NCBI RefSeq assembly: GCF_032334255.1
Contig: NZ_JAUHMF010000010.1
Span: 1-64,000 of the forward strand
Length of the DNA stretch: 64,000 nt
Reading direction: 5' to 3'
Source of the DNA: Thermanaerothrix solaris
Lineage (GTDB): Bacteria > Chloroflexota > Anaerolineae > Anaerolineales > Anaerolineaceae
The first letter of the stretch is position 1. Every line of letters starts with the position of its first letter. A program made the position numbers and the translations under genes. The notes under the pieces are model-generated. The model made no database searches. It worked only from the letters and a program-made list of their open reading frames with translations, and was not told the origin of the DNA. Positions 7,331 through 15,098 of the stretch are shown one piece after another.

Positions 7331-8417
7331 CGATTTGCTGTTTGACGGCTGGTACAGGCATGCGGTAGCGGGTGGGTTCACGGATACGTTTGAGTTATAC
7401 ATTGATGCGCTGTGTGGGCTTCCGCCGCATGATTATGCTCAGGCGCTGGAGGCGATTGGGCGGCGGTTGGGGCGGTTGCGTCCGCGGGCGTCGCTGTGGT
7501 TTCGGGTTCATAATCTCCGCGGGCGTTGGTATCTGGATGCGCTTCGGGATGGGCTTCAGAACACGGGGGTGAGTTTTGCGGTAACGCCGTTTGAAGAGAA
7601 ATTCGATCCGTTGAAGTTCACGTTTTGGCCGGTGGCGGACCGGGTTCCGTCGCCGAGGCCGCCGGCGTATCTACCGGAGGAGCCGTACTGGGGCTGGGCT
7701 CGGAGCAAGCGGCTGGTGCTTCAGGCGATGGCCCGGTTAGACCGTGCCTACACGCGTGAAGTGGCATCGATGGTGCAATTAGGGCGAACACAAGCCTATA
7801 ATCTTTTAGCGTCGTTGGAACAAGAAGGATGGGTTGAACGTGTAGCGCTTGAGGACGGATACGATTACTGGCAGGTACGGCGGAAGGGGCTGTCGGCGGC
7901 GCTGCGTTTGTGGCGGATACCGCCTGGGCAGGATTTTGACGAACGGCATGAGCGGGAGAATCCGCAGGCGACACATCATGTTGGCAGGGTATCCAAGCAC
8001 AACCGCACCAAGCGGCTGTGGCGGGATTGGCTTATGAATGCGTCGTTCCGGTCACAGATTACGATCTATGCCGTATGGAGTGAGGTTGCGCTTCCGGTGA
8101 ACACGATTTGCGATGCCCTGGCATGGGGGGAATACGAGGGGCGAGAGACGCTTTTTTGGCTAGAGGTGCTGTCGTCGAAGAAAGGGCATGAAGATCTACG
8201 CCATGACATTGTGAGCAAATCCAATGCGGTTGCGGCGTATGTGGGGATGTACGGGGTGCCGATTGTGCTGGCGTTTTTGGGGCAGAGGTGGACGCTTGGG
8301 ACACTGGGGGGCGTTTTTAGCCGCATTCCCAAGGAAATTGCGGTTATAGCGGCGCCGTGGACGCATTTTGGGCGTCTTCCAACGCCGAGGTGGGGGGATT
8401 TTCAATACTTGGTTTGA
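7308..8417 (+). CDS. Winged-helix protein, replication-relaxation-like
   Basis: 369 aa. After a unique N-terminal third, residues ~135-190 form a winged helix-turn-helix (LDRAYTREVASMVQLGRTQAYNLLASLEQEGWVERV). The C-terminal third has FWLEVLSSKKGHEDLRHDIVSKSNAVAAY, matching the E...K...Y pattern of the replication-relaxation family (Replic_Relax) found on plasmids and conjugative elements. A role in plasmid replication or transfer initiation is inferred. Its 3' end overlaps the end of the opposite-strand gene by 74 bases. Confidence 0.6.
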   Translation: MHRMYRVDDLLFDGWYRHAVAGGFTDTFELYIDALCGLPPHDYAQALEAIGRRLGRLRPRASLWFRVHNLRGRWYLDALRDGLQNTGVSFAVTPFEEKFDPLKFTFWPVADRVPSPRPPAYLPEEPYWGWARSKRLVLQAMARLDRAYTREVASMVQLGRTQAYNLLASLEQEGWVERVALEDGYDYWQVRRKGLSAALRLWRIPPGQDFDERHERENPQATHHVGRVSKHNRTKRLWRDWLMNASFRSQITIYAVWSEVALPVNTICDALAWGEYEGRETLFWLEVLSSKKGHEDLRHDIVSKSNAVAAYVGMYGVPIVLAFLGQRWTLGTLGGVFSRIPKEIAVIAAPWTHFGRLPTPRWGDFQYLV

Positions 8418-9981
8418 GGTTGGTGAGGGCAATGAGGGCGGTGGCCAGGCCGCGGGTGCGGATTTCGACCGGGGTGGTTTCGCCGGATTGTCGGCCTCGG
8501 ACGTGGGGGCGGACGAAGGTATAGCCGTCGGGGACGATGAGGCCGTAGAAGAGGGCGTTATCGATGGCCTGTTCGGAAGGGCGCTGGCCGTGGGGCAGGC
8601 GGCGCAGGAAACCCCGCACCTGGTGGGCGCGGCGCTGGATAATGCGGCGTTCTTCATCGCTTCCCCAGGAGTGCCAGCCCTCGATTGAGATGGTTTCGGT
8701 GCGCCGTCGCAGGGGGGTGTAAACGGGTGTTTGCGCCCTTTGAGGCCTGGTTGTCGAGGCGTGAGGTGCGGGCGATACGATCCGATATGGGCGCGGGGTG
8801 GGGTGGGGGAACAGGCCGCTGTTGCCGCCGGTGAGCAGATCGTGCCAAAGGGCTGAGAGGATCACGTCCAGGATTTCGCGGTAGCCACTGCCGCAGATGG
8901 CCGGGCTAAGGCGAGTGGGGGCATATGGATTGTAGCGGAACGACTGGCCGTAGCGGTCTTTGCCGGGATTGTAGGGGACAACCCAAATGCCGTTGGGATC
9001 GACGATCAAACGCAGGGTATCTACGCCAATAAGCGCCTGAATATTTTCGGGGAGGCGCAGGAAGAAGTCACCTTGTGGGACGTAGCGCTTCTGGTTTTCG
9101 GCGACACGGACCAGGGTTGCAGCGGTGTTTTTGAGCATGTCCAAATCGTTGTCATCGAACAAGAGGTAAGCTTCAAACGGGGACCACACCGGGAAAGTCC
9201 GGTTGTGAACGTGTTGAAGGATGCTTGGGGGGACGTGAAAGACAATCCACTCCAGGTATTGGGGGAAGACCAGCATGCGTTCGGGGCTGGAGCGGGCGGG
9301 GAGTTGAACGGCTGTTCCGCCGACATCGAGGGTAGTGAAGGTTTCGTATTCGGGGAAGCAGAGGGCGAGGAAACCCGGGTAGATGATGTCCTCGACGGAT
9401 TTTCCGGGATCAAAAATCGGAAGCTGGCGCAGAACGGTGGGATTCCAGATCTCCCGTCCCAGGAGCATCAGGAGACGTACCTGATCAAAGCGGGTAAGGT
9501 GGCCGATTATCTCCCGGAGCATTGTTTTGGACGCCAACGCGGGAAGCGATGTTCTAAGAATCTGATCGGCCAGGGTGCGGACCTGCTCACGGGACAAACG
9601 GGTTTTGCCGGCGCTTTGGGGCAGGCAGCGGGCCATAAAGAAGCCGGCTACTTCGGGGGACAAGCCTTTTTCGAGCGCATAGATACCGATGTGGAGTTGG
9701 GCCAGGGCGGATGAGGGAGCATTGGTTTCGAGTTCCAATTCCAGCAGGGCCTCGCGCCAGGAGAGACCTTGTGGGACGGCGAATTCAACCGAAACAAGGG
9801 GAGCAGAATTGGCATTGATGATATGGCCGCGGAGGACGAGGTAATTTCCCTGACGCACCCAGTTCCAGCGGAGGAAAGAGGCAAAGAACGCCGTTTCAGG
9901 GTCGGCGTTGCCCCGGATCACTCCTGAGAGGCGGGTGCGGTTGGAAAGGAATTCAAAGGGTTGAAAGGCGTCTTTAGCCAC
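8344..9981 (-). CDS. 545-aa unknown element protein
   Basis: GTG start after ...GGAG. No TM segment, no ATP-binding or nuclease motif that I recognise. Roughly residues 1-100 look beta-rich, the centre helical, and a Pro/Thr-rich linker around residue 400 precedes a helical C-terminal domain (RRIIQRRAHQVRGFLRRL). It is downstream of ssb in the same direction (70-base gap), so a DNA-processing role is plausible but unproven. Confidence 0.6.
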   Translation of the reverse strand: MAKDAFQPFEFLSNRTRLSGVIRGNADPETAFFASFLRWNWVRQGNYLVLRGHIINANSAPLVSVEFAVPQGLSWREALLELELETNAPSSALAQLHIGIYALEKGLSPEVAGFFMARCLPQSAGKTRLSREQVRTLADQILRTSLPALASKTMLREIIGHLTRFDQVRLLMLLGREIWNPTVLRQLPIFDPGKSVEDIIYPGFLALCFPEYETFTTLDVGGTAVQLPARSSPERMLVFPQYLEWIVFHVPPSILQHVHNRTFPVWSPFEAYLLFDDNDLDMLKNTAATLVRVAENQKRYVPQGDFFLRLPENIQALIGVDTLRLIVDPNGIWVVPYNPGKDRYGQSFRYNPYAPTRLSPAICGSGYREILDVILSALWHDLLTGGNSGLFPHPTPRPYRIVSPAPHASTTRPQRAQTPVYTPLRRRTETISIEGWHSWGSDEERRIIQRRAHQVRGFLRRLPHGQRPSEQAIDNALFYGLIVPDGYTFVRPHVRGRQSGETTPVEIRTRGLATALIALTNLKPSIENPPTSALEDAQNASTAPL

Positions 9982-10050
9982 CTCGGTTATTTTACTCCGC
10001 CATCTTCCCTGAGGCGGTACTGATTGTGTCGGGGATGGTTATCTGCAAAA

Positions 10051-10458
10051 CTAAAAAGGAATGTCATCATCGGGAATTCCGTTCAAGGGGAGGTCGTCAA
10101 GGGATGGGGTAGGCATCTCTTCGGCGGCTTTGTCCTGTTTACTGCCCAGGAACAAGATGCTCTCGGCGGTGACCCGCAGGGCAGCGCCGGGTTCTCCGTT
10201 TTTGCGGGTGAATGCCCGTACTTCGGGCCGCCCGCGCACAAAGACTTGACGACCTTTGGTCAGATGTTGGTGGCAAATTTCGGCGAGGTTTCCCCAGACG
10301 GTGATGTCCACCCAGGTTGTTTCCTCGTGTTTTTGGCCACTGCGATCTGTCCAGCGGCGTTTGGTGGCCACCGGGAAGGTCACGACCATGGTGCCCTCTG
10401 CTGTGTAACGTGCTTCCGGATCTTGACCGAGGTTACCGATGAGTTGAACTTCGAGCAT
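10051..10458 (-). CDS. ssb: Single-stranded DNA-binding protein
   Basis: 135-aa OB-fold protein: MLEVQLIGNLGQDPEARYT..., VDITVWGNLAE, KGRQVFVRGRPEVR, and the acidic tail ending DDDIPF that docks replication partners. Length is typical of plasmid/phage SSB. AAGGAGG precedes the start. It overlaps the upstream TM-protein gene by 26 bases, so ssb belongs to the operon starting at 10902 or further upstream. Confidence 0.95.
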   Translation of the reverse strand: MLEVQLIGNLGQDPEARYTAEGTMVVTFPVATKRRWTDRSGQKHEETTWVDITVWGNLAEICHQHLTKGRQVFVRGRPEVRAFTRKNGEPGAALRVTAESILFLGSKQDKAAEEMPTPSLDDLPLNGIPDDDIPF

Positions 10459-10735
10459 TATCGGTTTTTTCCTCCTTTTCCGAGAGGGTAGATAGGATTT
10501 CAGGCCACGACTTGACCATAACCGCGAGCAGCGTCAATGCGATGATCAGGGAGGCAAACCAACCGGCAAAGGCGGCGAGATCATTGTTGGCCCCGGGATG
10601 GGGGGTGTAGGCTACTTGAGTGGCTTGGATGGCGACTGCGGTAGCTGTGGCGTTCTGCGGTGGAAGTTGGGGAAAAAGGGAAGAGAAGAGGCAAAGTAAA
10701 AACATGAAGGAGAGAACGAATGGGGCGTTAATCAT
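10433..10735 (-). CDS. 100-aa two-TM protein
   Basis: Start chosen at ATG 10735 because GGGAGG lies six bases upstream and the ATGA overlaps the zinc-finger gene stop. An N-terminal hydrophobic segment (possible signal anchor, FVLSFMFLLCLFSSLF), a Thr/Ala-rich outer loop, and a second TM (GWFASLIIALTLLAVMV) precede a charged tail. Function unknown; it is sandwiched between a zinc finger and ssb. Confidence 0.6.
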   Translation of the reverse strand: MINAPFVLSFMFLLCLFSSLFPQLPPQNATATAVAIQATQVAYTPHPGANNDLAAFAGWFASLIIALTLLAVMVKSWPEILSTLSEKEEKTDNARSSTHR

Positions 10736-10902
10736 GCGTTTCCTCCCTGGCAGTACATGCACTCGTAGCCTTCGTCATATTTCTGAAAGACGTGACGGCA
10801 GGTGTGGGTTTGGACGTTGTAGCCGTATCCCTCCAGGACTTCGCCGCAGTCAAGGCAGGTCAGGCCGTAGTTATCGCCGATGGTTCGTAGGTGTTGGCAC
10901 AT
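10732..10902 (-). CDS. 56-aa zinc-finger protein
   Basis: ATG at 10902 with AAGGAGG seven bases upstream. Cys/His residues are arranged as CxH, CLDC, CRH and CMYC, enough for two zinc sites. First gene of the zinc-finger/TM/ssb operon and the first frame after the structured RNA region, so that region may be its leader. Confidence 0.65.
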   Translation of the reverse strand: MCQHLRTIGDNYGLTCLDCGEVLEGYGYNVQTHTCRHVFQKYDEGYECMYCQGGNA

Positions 10903-11250
10903 ATCTCCTCCTTGTCTTGTTGTCGATTCAAGGGTGAACACGATGGCTGTTTATTACCGGGAGAAGCGTCTGCCCCTTGCACCACCGGGGGGCCTGGCTC
11001 GTTGTCTGGGGGAACGTGGTCAAACCCCTGTGCGTGATCTCGAATACGCACCCCTCGCTCAACCTTGATAGTCGGTTGCCCATGCCGGTCTTTCCCGGCG
11101 GTCTTCCCGCCACCTGGCAGGTATTCCCGTCTCTCCGGGCCGTCACCCTGCCTGTGTCCCGGCGCTCATGTCTCTTGCATTTCTGCTCAACACATTTAGG
11201 GTGCGCCGGGCTTCACCTGCCCTGGTACCCAAGGTCAGGCTCGGCAGTCC

Positions 11251-11291
11251 AGCCGGGCGGGACTTGCACCCGCCGCGGGAGTGGGACGGCT
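11251..11291 (-). ncRNA. T-arm minihelix of unit 2
   Basis: AGCCG (11291-11287) pairs with CGGCT (11255-11251); between them a 12-nt linker and a 6-bp hairpin GGCGGG-TGCAAGT-CCCGCC whose 7-nt loop fits the T-loop pattern. The hairpin stacks directly on the outer stem. Confidence 0.55.
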
Positions 11292-11513
11292 CTCCCGCCC
11301 CTGTGCGGCCGGATCAAACTACCGCTAATCATTTGGTAAGGTACTGAACATGCCGGTCTCTCCCGGCGGTCACGCCCCCCGGACGGCTTCCTGTGGTCTC
11401 GCCGTCCGCCCGTCAGGCATGGGGCCGTCCCACCCGCATGCCCCGCCAGGTGCTGATGACTCAGCCCTGCACCCACCTCCCAACTCGGCCGACGTTAGCG
11501 TGGCTCACCGGAT

Positions 11514-11558
11514 ACGGACGGGCGGGAATTGAACCCGCCAGTGGTGCCTGGCGTCCGT
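11514..11558 (-). ncRNA. T-arm minihelix of unit 1
   Basis: ACGGACG pairs with CGTCCGT (7 bp, the length of a tRNA acceptor), enclosing a 12-nt linker and the hairpin GGCGGG-TTCAATT-CCCGCC with a canonical TTCRANT loop. It looks like a tRNA from which D and anticodon arms have been replaced by 12 nt. Confidence 0.6.
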
Positions 11559-11611
11559 CATAAATCGTGAAGCGACTTGGCAAGGTTCTGGGTTAAGATC
11601 TTGGGAGTGGT

Positions 11612-11639
11612 ATCATAAAACTACAATAATATGATACAA
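11612..11639 (-). promoter_or_regulatory. Probable promoter for structured RNA
   Basis: TTGTAT (11639-11634), 16-base spacer, TATGAT (11617-11612) on the minus strand. Both boxes overlap the inverted operator-like half-sites GTATCAT (11610-11616) and ATGATAC (11631-11637). Confidence 0.5.
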
Positions 11640-11648
11640 TAATATTGT

Positions 11649-11678
11649 TTGACTGTCAACCCGTTTTTAGGGTAAGAT
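11649..11678 (+). promoter_or_regulatory. Methyltransferase promoter
   Basis: TTGACT, 18-base spacer, TAAGAT, placed 21 bases before the chosen start codon; divergent from the RNA promoter and sharing the operator-like region at 11610-11637. Confidence 0.55.
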
Positions 11679-11699
11679 ATGCATGTAAGGAGGATTTGG

Positions 11700-12602
11700 A
11701 TGGCCAAAAAGACAACGACCTCGGCGTTTGGTGTAGGGCGGCGTGAAGGGCACGACTCCTCCCGTTTCTACTCGCGACGGCTGTTTATGCGGCAGGGTGT
11801 GATTGTACAGGGAACAGGCAATGACGCCGAAGCCTCATCGAGCCGGGCTGCTCAAGGTGATTGGGTGGACCGGATTTTCTGTCAATCCTCGGAAAGCATG
11901 CCCATACCCGATAATGTGATTGGTTTGGCTTTCACGTCCCCGCCTTACAACGTCGGCAAGGATTACGATGACGACATGGGGCTTGATGAATACCTTTCGC
12001 TGATTGAGCGGGTTGGGAGAGAGGTGTACCGGGTATTAGTACCCGGTGGTCGGTATGTAGTGAACATTGCCAATTTAGGGCGTAAGCCGTATATCCCGCT
12101 TCATCGGTATTTCTACGAAGTGCATGAGCGGGTAGGTTTTCTTCCGATGGGGGAGATCATCTGGCAAAAAGCGCAAGGGGCTAACGGGAGTTGTGCTTGG
12201 GGAAGTTGGGCCAGTGCTAAAGCGCCCAGGATCCGTGATGTACATGAGTATCTGCTGGTATTTGCCAAAGGAGATTTTTCGCGACCGGATGCCGGTGAAT
12301 CGGACATAACGCCCGAAGAATTCACCAAGGCCACGCTTTCCGTCTGGCAAATTCAGCCCGAGAGCGCACGTCGTGTAGGCCATCCGGCGCCGTTTCCTGT
12401 GGCGCTTGCCGAACGGGTTATCCGGCTCTATAGTTATGTAGGCGACGTAGTCTTAGATCCCTTTGTCGGCTCGGGCTCCACCTGTGTGGCGGCAGTTCTG
12501 AATCGTCGACATTATGTAGGGTTTGACATTGTACCTGAATACTGCCAATTGGCCGAAGCACGGATTGACGAAGCGCGCCTTGATCTCTTAGCGCAGGGAT
12601 AG
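11700..12602 (+). CDS. Beta-class DNA methyltransferase (N4-cytosine or N6-adenine)
   Basis: ATG at 11700 has AAGGAGG six bases upstream. The ~300-aa product has motif IV first (FTSPPYNVG, about residue 80), then motif I DPFVGSGST (about residue 255) and GFDIVPEYCQLA, the beta-class order. SPPY is more often found in N4-cytosine enzymes. It opens a + strand cluster with two putative endonucleases, so it is probably the modification half of a type II restriction system. Confidence 0.88.
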   Translation: MAKKTTTSAFGVGRREGHDSSRFYSRRLFMRQGVIVQGTGNDAEASSSRAAQGDWVDRIFCQSSESMPIPDNVIGLAFTSPPYNVGKDYDDDMGLDEYLSLIERVGREVYRVLVPGGRYVVNIANLGRKPYIPLHRYFYEVHERVGFLPMGEIIWQKAQGANGSCAWGSWASAKAPRIRDVHEYLLVFAKGDFSRPDAGESDITPEEFTKATLSVWQIQPESARRVGHPAPFPVALAERVIRLYSYVGDVVLDPFVGSGSTCVAAVLNRRHYVGFDIVPEYCQLAEARIDEARLDLLAQG

Positions 12603-12606
12603 AAAC

Positions 12607-13653
12607 ATGCCTCCACAAGTTGAAGTTTGCAGTGAGTTGGCCGTTGCCTTTGGCATTCTTGGGATCCATCCTCAAGAGATTACCAGCGAAGATCGTCTAA
12701 GAGAGTTGTTTTACGGCGACAGGCCAACCTGGAGGGAGTTCGTTGGTTTCCGTGACGTTTTTGGAAAGATGTATGACACCGACGTCTTATGGGATTTAGG
12801 GCAGCGGGTTGTCAAAGATTGGATTGGAAACTCGCCAAAACTGGTTGAGTGGTATGGTCCAAGTCGCCAGGCTAGAACCACAAGCGCGTCTCGTGACCTG
12901 CGATTGCATGGTGTCAATTGGTCGGTAAGCGTCAAGTATAAGAGCGATGTTGTGTCTAATTCGTCTCCATACAATCTTTTTGAGGCTGTAGCTTCCGGCT
13001 CGGCAAAAGCCAAAGGGGCCTCGAACTGGTTTGAAGAGCAGTCACCAGGGCATTACGGGATGCTTGTGCGATGTGCAGTTGGACTTGCTGTTGAACGGAG
13101 GGTTATCTCCTCTCGGGAAATTAGGACTTATTTAGACAATCCGTCCTTGCTCAAACAGGTGATGGGGAAAATTGAGAGCGATTATAGAAACCATTGTCAG
13201 TCGGTTTACGTTGCCATGTGTCGGGATGTTGCCCAAAAATCAGCGGATTTGTTCAATCGCAATCTCGAAAACGTGCCTCGCAAGTCGCTGACGGGTGTTC
13301 ACGAGGGCATCATTCGTCAATTCCTGCGTGTCAACGGTGAGCGGTATTTATTGGTAGGAGTTGAGAAGGATGGTACGGCTTACGTTTTGGAGATACCCTC
13401 GATTGATGACGTGCGCAAGGCTTATCGGATTGAGCACATTACAGCCGTTCCGGATCTGAGAAGAAAACAGAGCGTGGTCAATTTTGACCTTTGTGTGGCC
13501 AATACTGGAACTGAGAGCAAGGTTAGTCTAAAGTATCATGCGGAGATTCGCTGGTCTCACGGGCCGTTTTGCGGCAATCCAGAGGCCAAGCTTTACAAGG
13601 AATTTGGGTGGTCTGAAGTGCCGTTTTTCAGGAAGATCTATATTCACCGCTAG
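12607..13653 (+). CDS. Putative type II restriction endonuclease
   Basis: 348 aa, four bases after the methyltransferase. No family recognised by name, but DLRLHGVNWSVSVKYKSD (about residues 97-115) has the spacing of a PD-(D/E)XK active site with V-K replacing E-x-K, and gene position beside a methyltransferase is the usual one. The A/T content is higher than in the conjugation genes, which suggests separate acquisition as a cassette. Confidence 0.6.
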   Translation: MPPQVEVCSELAVAFGILGIHPQEITSEDRLRELFYGDRPTWREFVGFRDVFGKMYDTDVLWDLGQRVVKDWIGNSPKLVEWYGPSRQARTTSASRDLRLHGVNWSVSVKYKSDVVSNSSPYNLFEAVASGSAKAKGASNWFEEQSPGHYGMLVRCAVGLAVERRVISSREIRTYLDNPSLLKQVMGKIESDYRNHCQSVYVAMCRDVAQKSADLFNRNLENVPRKSLTGVHEGIIRQFLRVNGERYLLVGVEKDGTAYVLEIPSIDDVRKAYRIEHITAVPDLRRKQSVVNFDLCVANTGTESKVSLKYHAEIRWSHGPFCGNPEAKLYKEFGWSEVPFFRKIYIHR

Positions 13654-13673
13654 CCTGGTGATGTGGTGGGGAC

Positions 13674-14258
13674 GTGAACACCCGTGTGTCATTCCAGCAA
13701 GAAATTCGGTCGTACCTACTGCAAAAACAGATTCCAAATATAGACCGAACCGACGGATTCGATAAACTTGATTTTGAGATAACCATTTCGGGAGTACGCT
13801 TTTATCTTGAGGCGAAAGAGAAACGCCAGAGATACCGTTTGTCTAATTGGAAGTGGGAAGGGGAGGAAGAGAACCTCGTTATTATCGATGAACTATCTGT
13901 GCGCAAATGTCTCGGGGTGGCACCGTATAGTGGAATTCTGGTTCGGGACTGCACAAAAGAGCGTTATATCTTTTATTCCATATTGAGGCTTCTGCTTATC
14001 CCGAAGAAAAGAGTCAACAGGGTGATTCATCGCGCAGTGCAAGCCTTGAAGGGCAAATGGCTTGTGGATGTGCGAAACGGAATTGTGTGCACTTCGTTAG
14101 ATGAGTCCTTTGAAAAGATAGTAAGGTATATTGAGGTGTTGCCCCAAGCGCTACAGGCGCTAGAATGCCTTGGAAACTTCTTGGGTGAAAGTATTGGTAG
14201 AGGAGGCATTGTTCGGCAGCCGGAGCATTGGGAGAAAGATGTGAAGGAAACGTGGTAG
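13674..14258 (+). CDS. Putative PD-(D/E)XK nuclease, 194 aa
   Basis: GTG start. Residues ~30-53 (KLDFEITISGVRFYLEAKEK) fit the PD-(D/E)XK pattern D...E-x-K with a preceding Glu. It follows the first endonuclease candidate by 20 bases. It may be a second subunit or the actual cleavage subunit of the restriction system, or a Vsr-like nickase-type partner. The fold is inferred from one motif. Confidence 0.55.
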   Translation: MNTRVSFQQEIRSYLLQKQIPNIDRTDGFDKLDFEITISGVRFYLEAKEKRQRYRLSNWKWEGEEENLVIIDELSVRKCLGVAPYSGILVRDCTKERYIFYSILRLLLIPKKRVNRVIHRAVQALKGKWLVDVRNGIVCTSLDESFEKIVRYIEVLPQALQALECLGNFLGESIGRGGIVRQPEHWEKDVKETW

Positions 14259-14298
14259 AAGGCGGCTTGATTTCGGTAGGCAAGAGACAGAGGGTAAT

Positions 14299-14694
14299 AT
14301 GGTGGAACGAAGCCGCGACTGGATAGCTCAAGCCAAACACGACTTAGAACACGCCAAAAGTGACCGCGAACGCGGTTTCTATGACTGGGCGTGTTTTTCG
14401 GCTCAGCAAGCCGCGGAGAAAGCCGTAAAAGCCGTCTTTCAGAAGATCGGTGCTGAAGCATGGGGACATTCGGTTGCTGATCTGCTACAAGAACTGAGCG
14501 AACGATATCCTATTGAGGCTATACTGATCGACAAGGCACTGGAGTTGGATAAGGCATATATCCCAGCCCGCTATCCCAATGCTCACCCATCTGGCTCTCC
14601 TTATGCTAGATATACCGAGCAAGAGGCAATCCGTTTGATCGGTTATGCGGAGGAAATTATTGACGTCTGTGCGCGTCTTCTTTCCCAAATTTAG
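14299..14694 (+). CDS. HEPN-domain protein of HEPN/MNT pair
   Basis: 131 aa, all-helical. WIAQAKHDLEHAKSDRERGFYDWACFSAQQAAEKAVKAVF is the signature start of the HEPN family (PF05168 type). It overlaps the nucleotidyltransferase gene by 50 bases, the typical two-gene arrangement in prokaryotic toxin-antitoxin loci in which HEPN is the RNase toxin and MNT the antitoxin. Confidence 0.82.
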   Translation: MVERSRDWIAQAKHDLEHAKSDRERGFYDWACFSAQQAAEKAVKAVFQKIGAEAWGHSVADLLQELSERYPIEAILIDKALELDKAYIPARYPNAHPSGSPYARYTEQEAIRLIGYAEEIIDVCARLLSQI

Positions 14695-14992
14695 TCGGGC
14701 TGAGTTGGTGAGGCGTCTGGAAGAGCGCGTGGCCGTTTTGCAAGAGGCCCTGCCGCTTTTGCGGGTGGTGCTGTTTGGATCGTGGGCTAAAGGGAATTTC
14801 ACGGTGGCCAGCGATATTGATCTGTTGGTGGTTTACCGTGGCGAGCCCCGGGATGATGCGTTTGCGGTGGTAAAAAAGATCGTGAGCGTTCCTGGCCTGG
14901 AGCCCCATGTGTATTCCGAAGACGAGTACCGCCGGTTAGAGGACCGGATCGTGCGGATGACGGAAGGGGGGATTGTGTTGTTCCCGCGGTAG
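14645..14992 (+). CDS. MNT nucleotidyltransferase, partner of HEPN
   Basis: 115 aa with the minimal nucleotidyltransferase motif VLFGSWAKGNFTVASDIDLLVVY (GS...DxD). MntA-type proteins AMPylate and silence the HEPN toxin. The first ~20 residues before RAELVRRLEERV overlap the HEPN frame; a GTG at 14667 is an alternative start. Confidence 0.82.
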   Translation: MRRKLLTSVRVFFPKFSRAELVRRLEERVAVLQEALPLLRVVLFGSWAKGNFTVASDIDLLVVYRGEPRDDAFAVVKKIVSVPGLEPHVYSEDEYRRLEDRIVRMTEGGIVLFPR

Positions 14993-15000
14993 TGGGTGTG

Positions 15001-15098
15001 CGAGGCCGTCTCCGTGGCTGGTCGTCAACTACTGTCGGCTAAAGCCGACAGCTTGTCCCTGAACCCGTTAGGTTCGAGACCATCGGCAGGTTGACGAC
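15001..15098 (-). ncRNA. Predicted omega RNA end of IS element 1
   Basis: On the minus strand the 3' end of tnpB and the right end form nested stems: GTCGTCAAC/GTTGACGAC (15021-15029 with 15090-15098) enclosing GAACC-CGTTA-GGTTC and CTGTCGGC-TTTA-GCCGACAG (15032-15051). TnpB guide RNAs overlap the tnpB 3' end in this way, with the guide taken from flanking DNA, here the ~20 bases just left of 15021. Position and guide are inferred. Confidence 0.5.

Larger units (their letters stand above)
10985..11565 (-). ncRNA. Large structured RNA candidate, tandem duplicated module
   Basis: No convincing coding frame. Three anchors recur in the same order and spacing: a T-arm-like hairpin (11521-11539 and 11256-11274), hairpin GCCGG-GARAGA-CCGGC with flanks (11349-11371 and 11081-11103), and CGCACAGGGG (11307-11298 and 11034-11025). 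Offsets are 265, 268 and 273 bases, so two diverged ~270-nt units lie in tandem. Many further stems exist, such as CGGACGGC/GCCGTCCG in the first unit. The promoter at 11612-11639 points into it. It could be a free ncRNA or the leader of the ssb operon. It resembles no RNA family I can name. Confidence 0.65.

Noticed and set aside
11251..11558. Possible tRNA genes on the minus strand (T-loop sequences TTCAATT and TGCAAGT with flanking acceptor-like stems).
   Set aside because: There is no room for D and anticodon arms: the acceptor-like strands are separated from the T-arm by only 12 nt. Kept as an RNA motif instead.
10985..11565. tmRNA, RNase P RNA, cobalamin riboswitch or group I/II intron as explanation of the structured region.
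   Set aside because: I could not find the required conserved cores (tag frame and resume codon, P4 core, B12 box, P7 or domain V), and the tandem ~270-nt repeat does not fit any of them.
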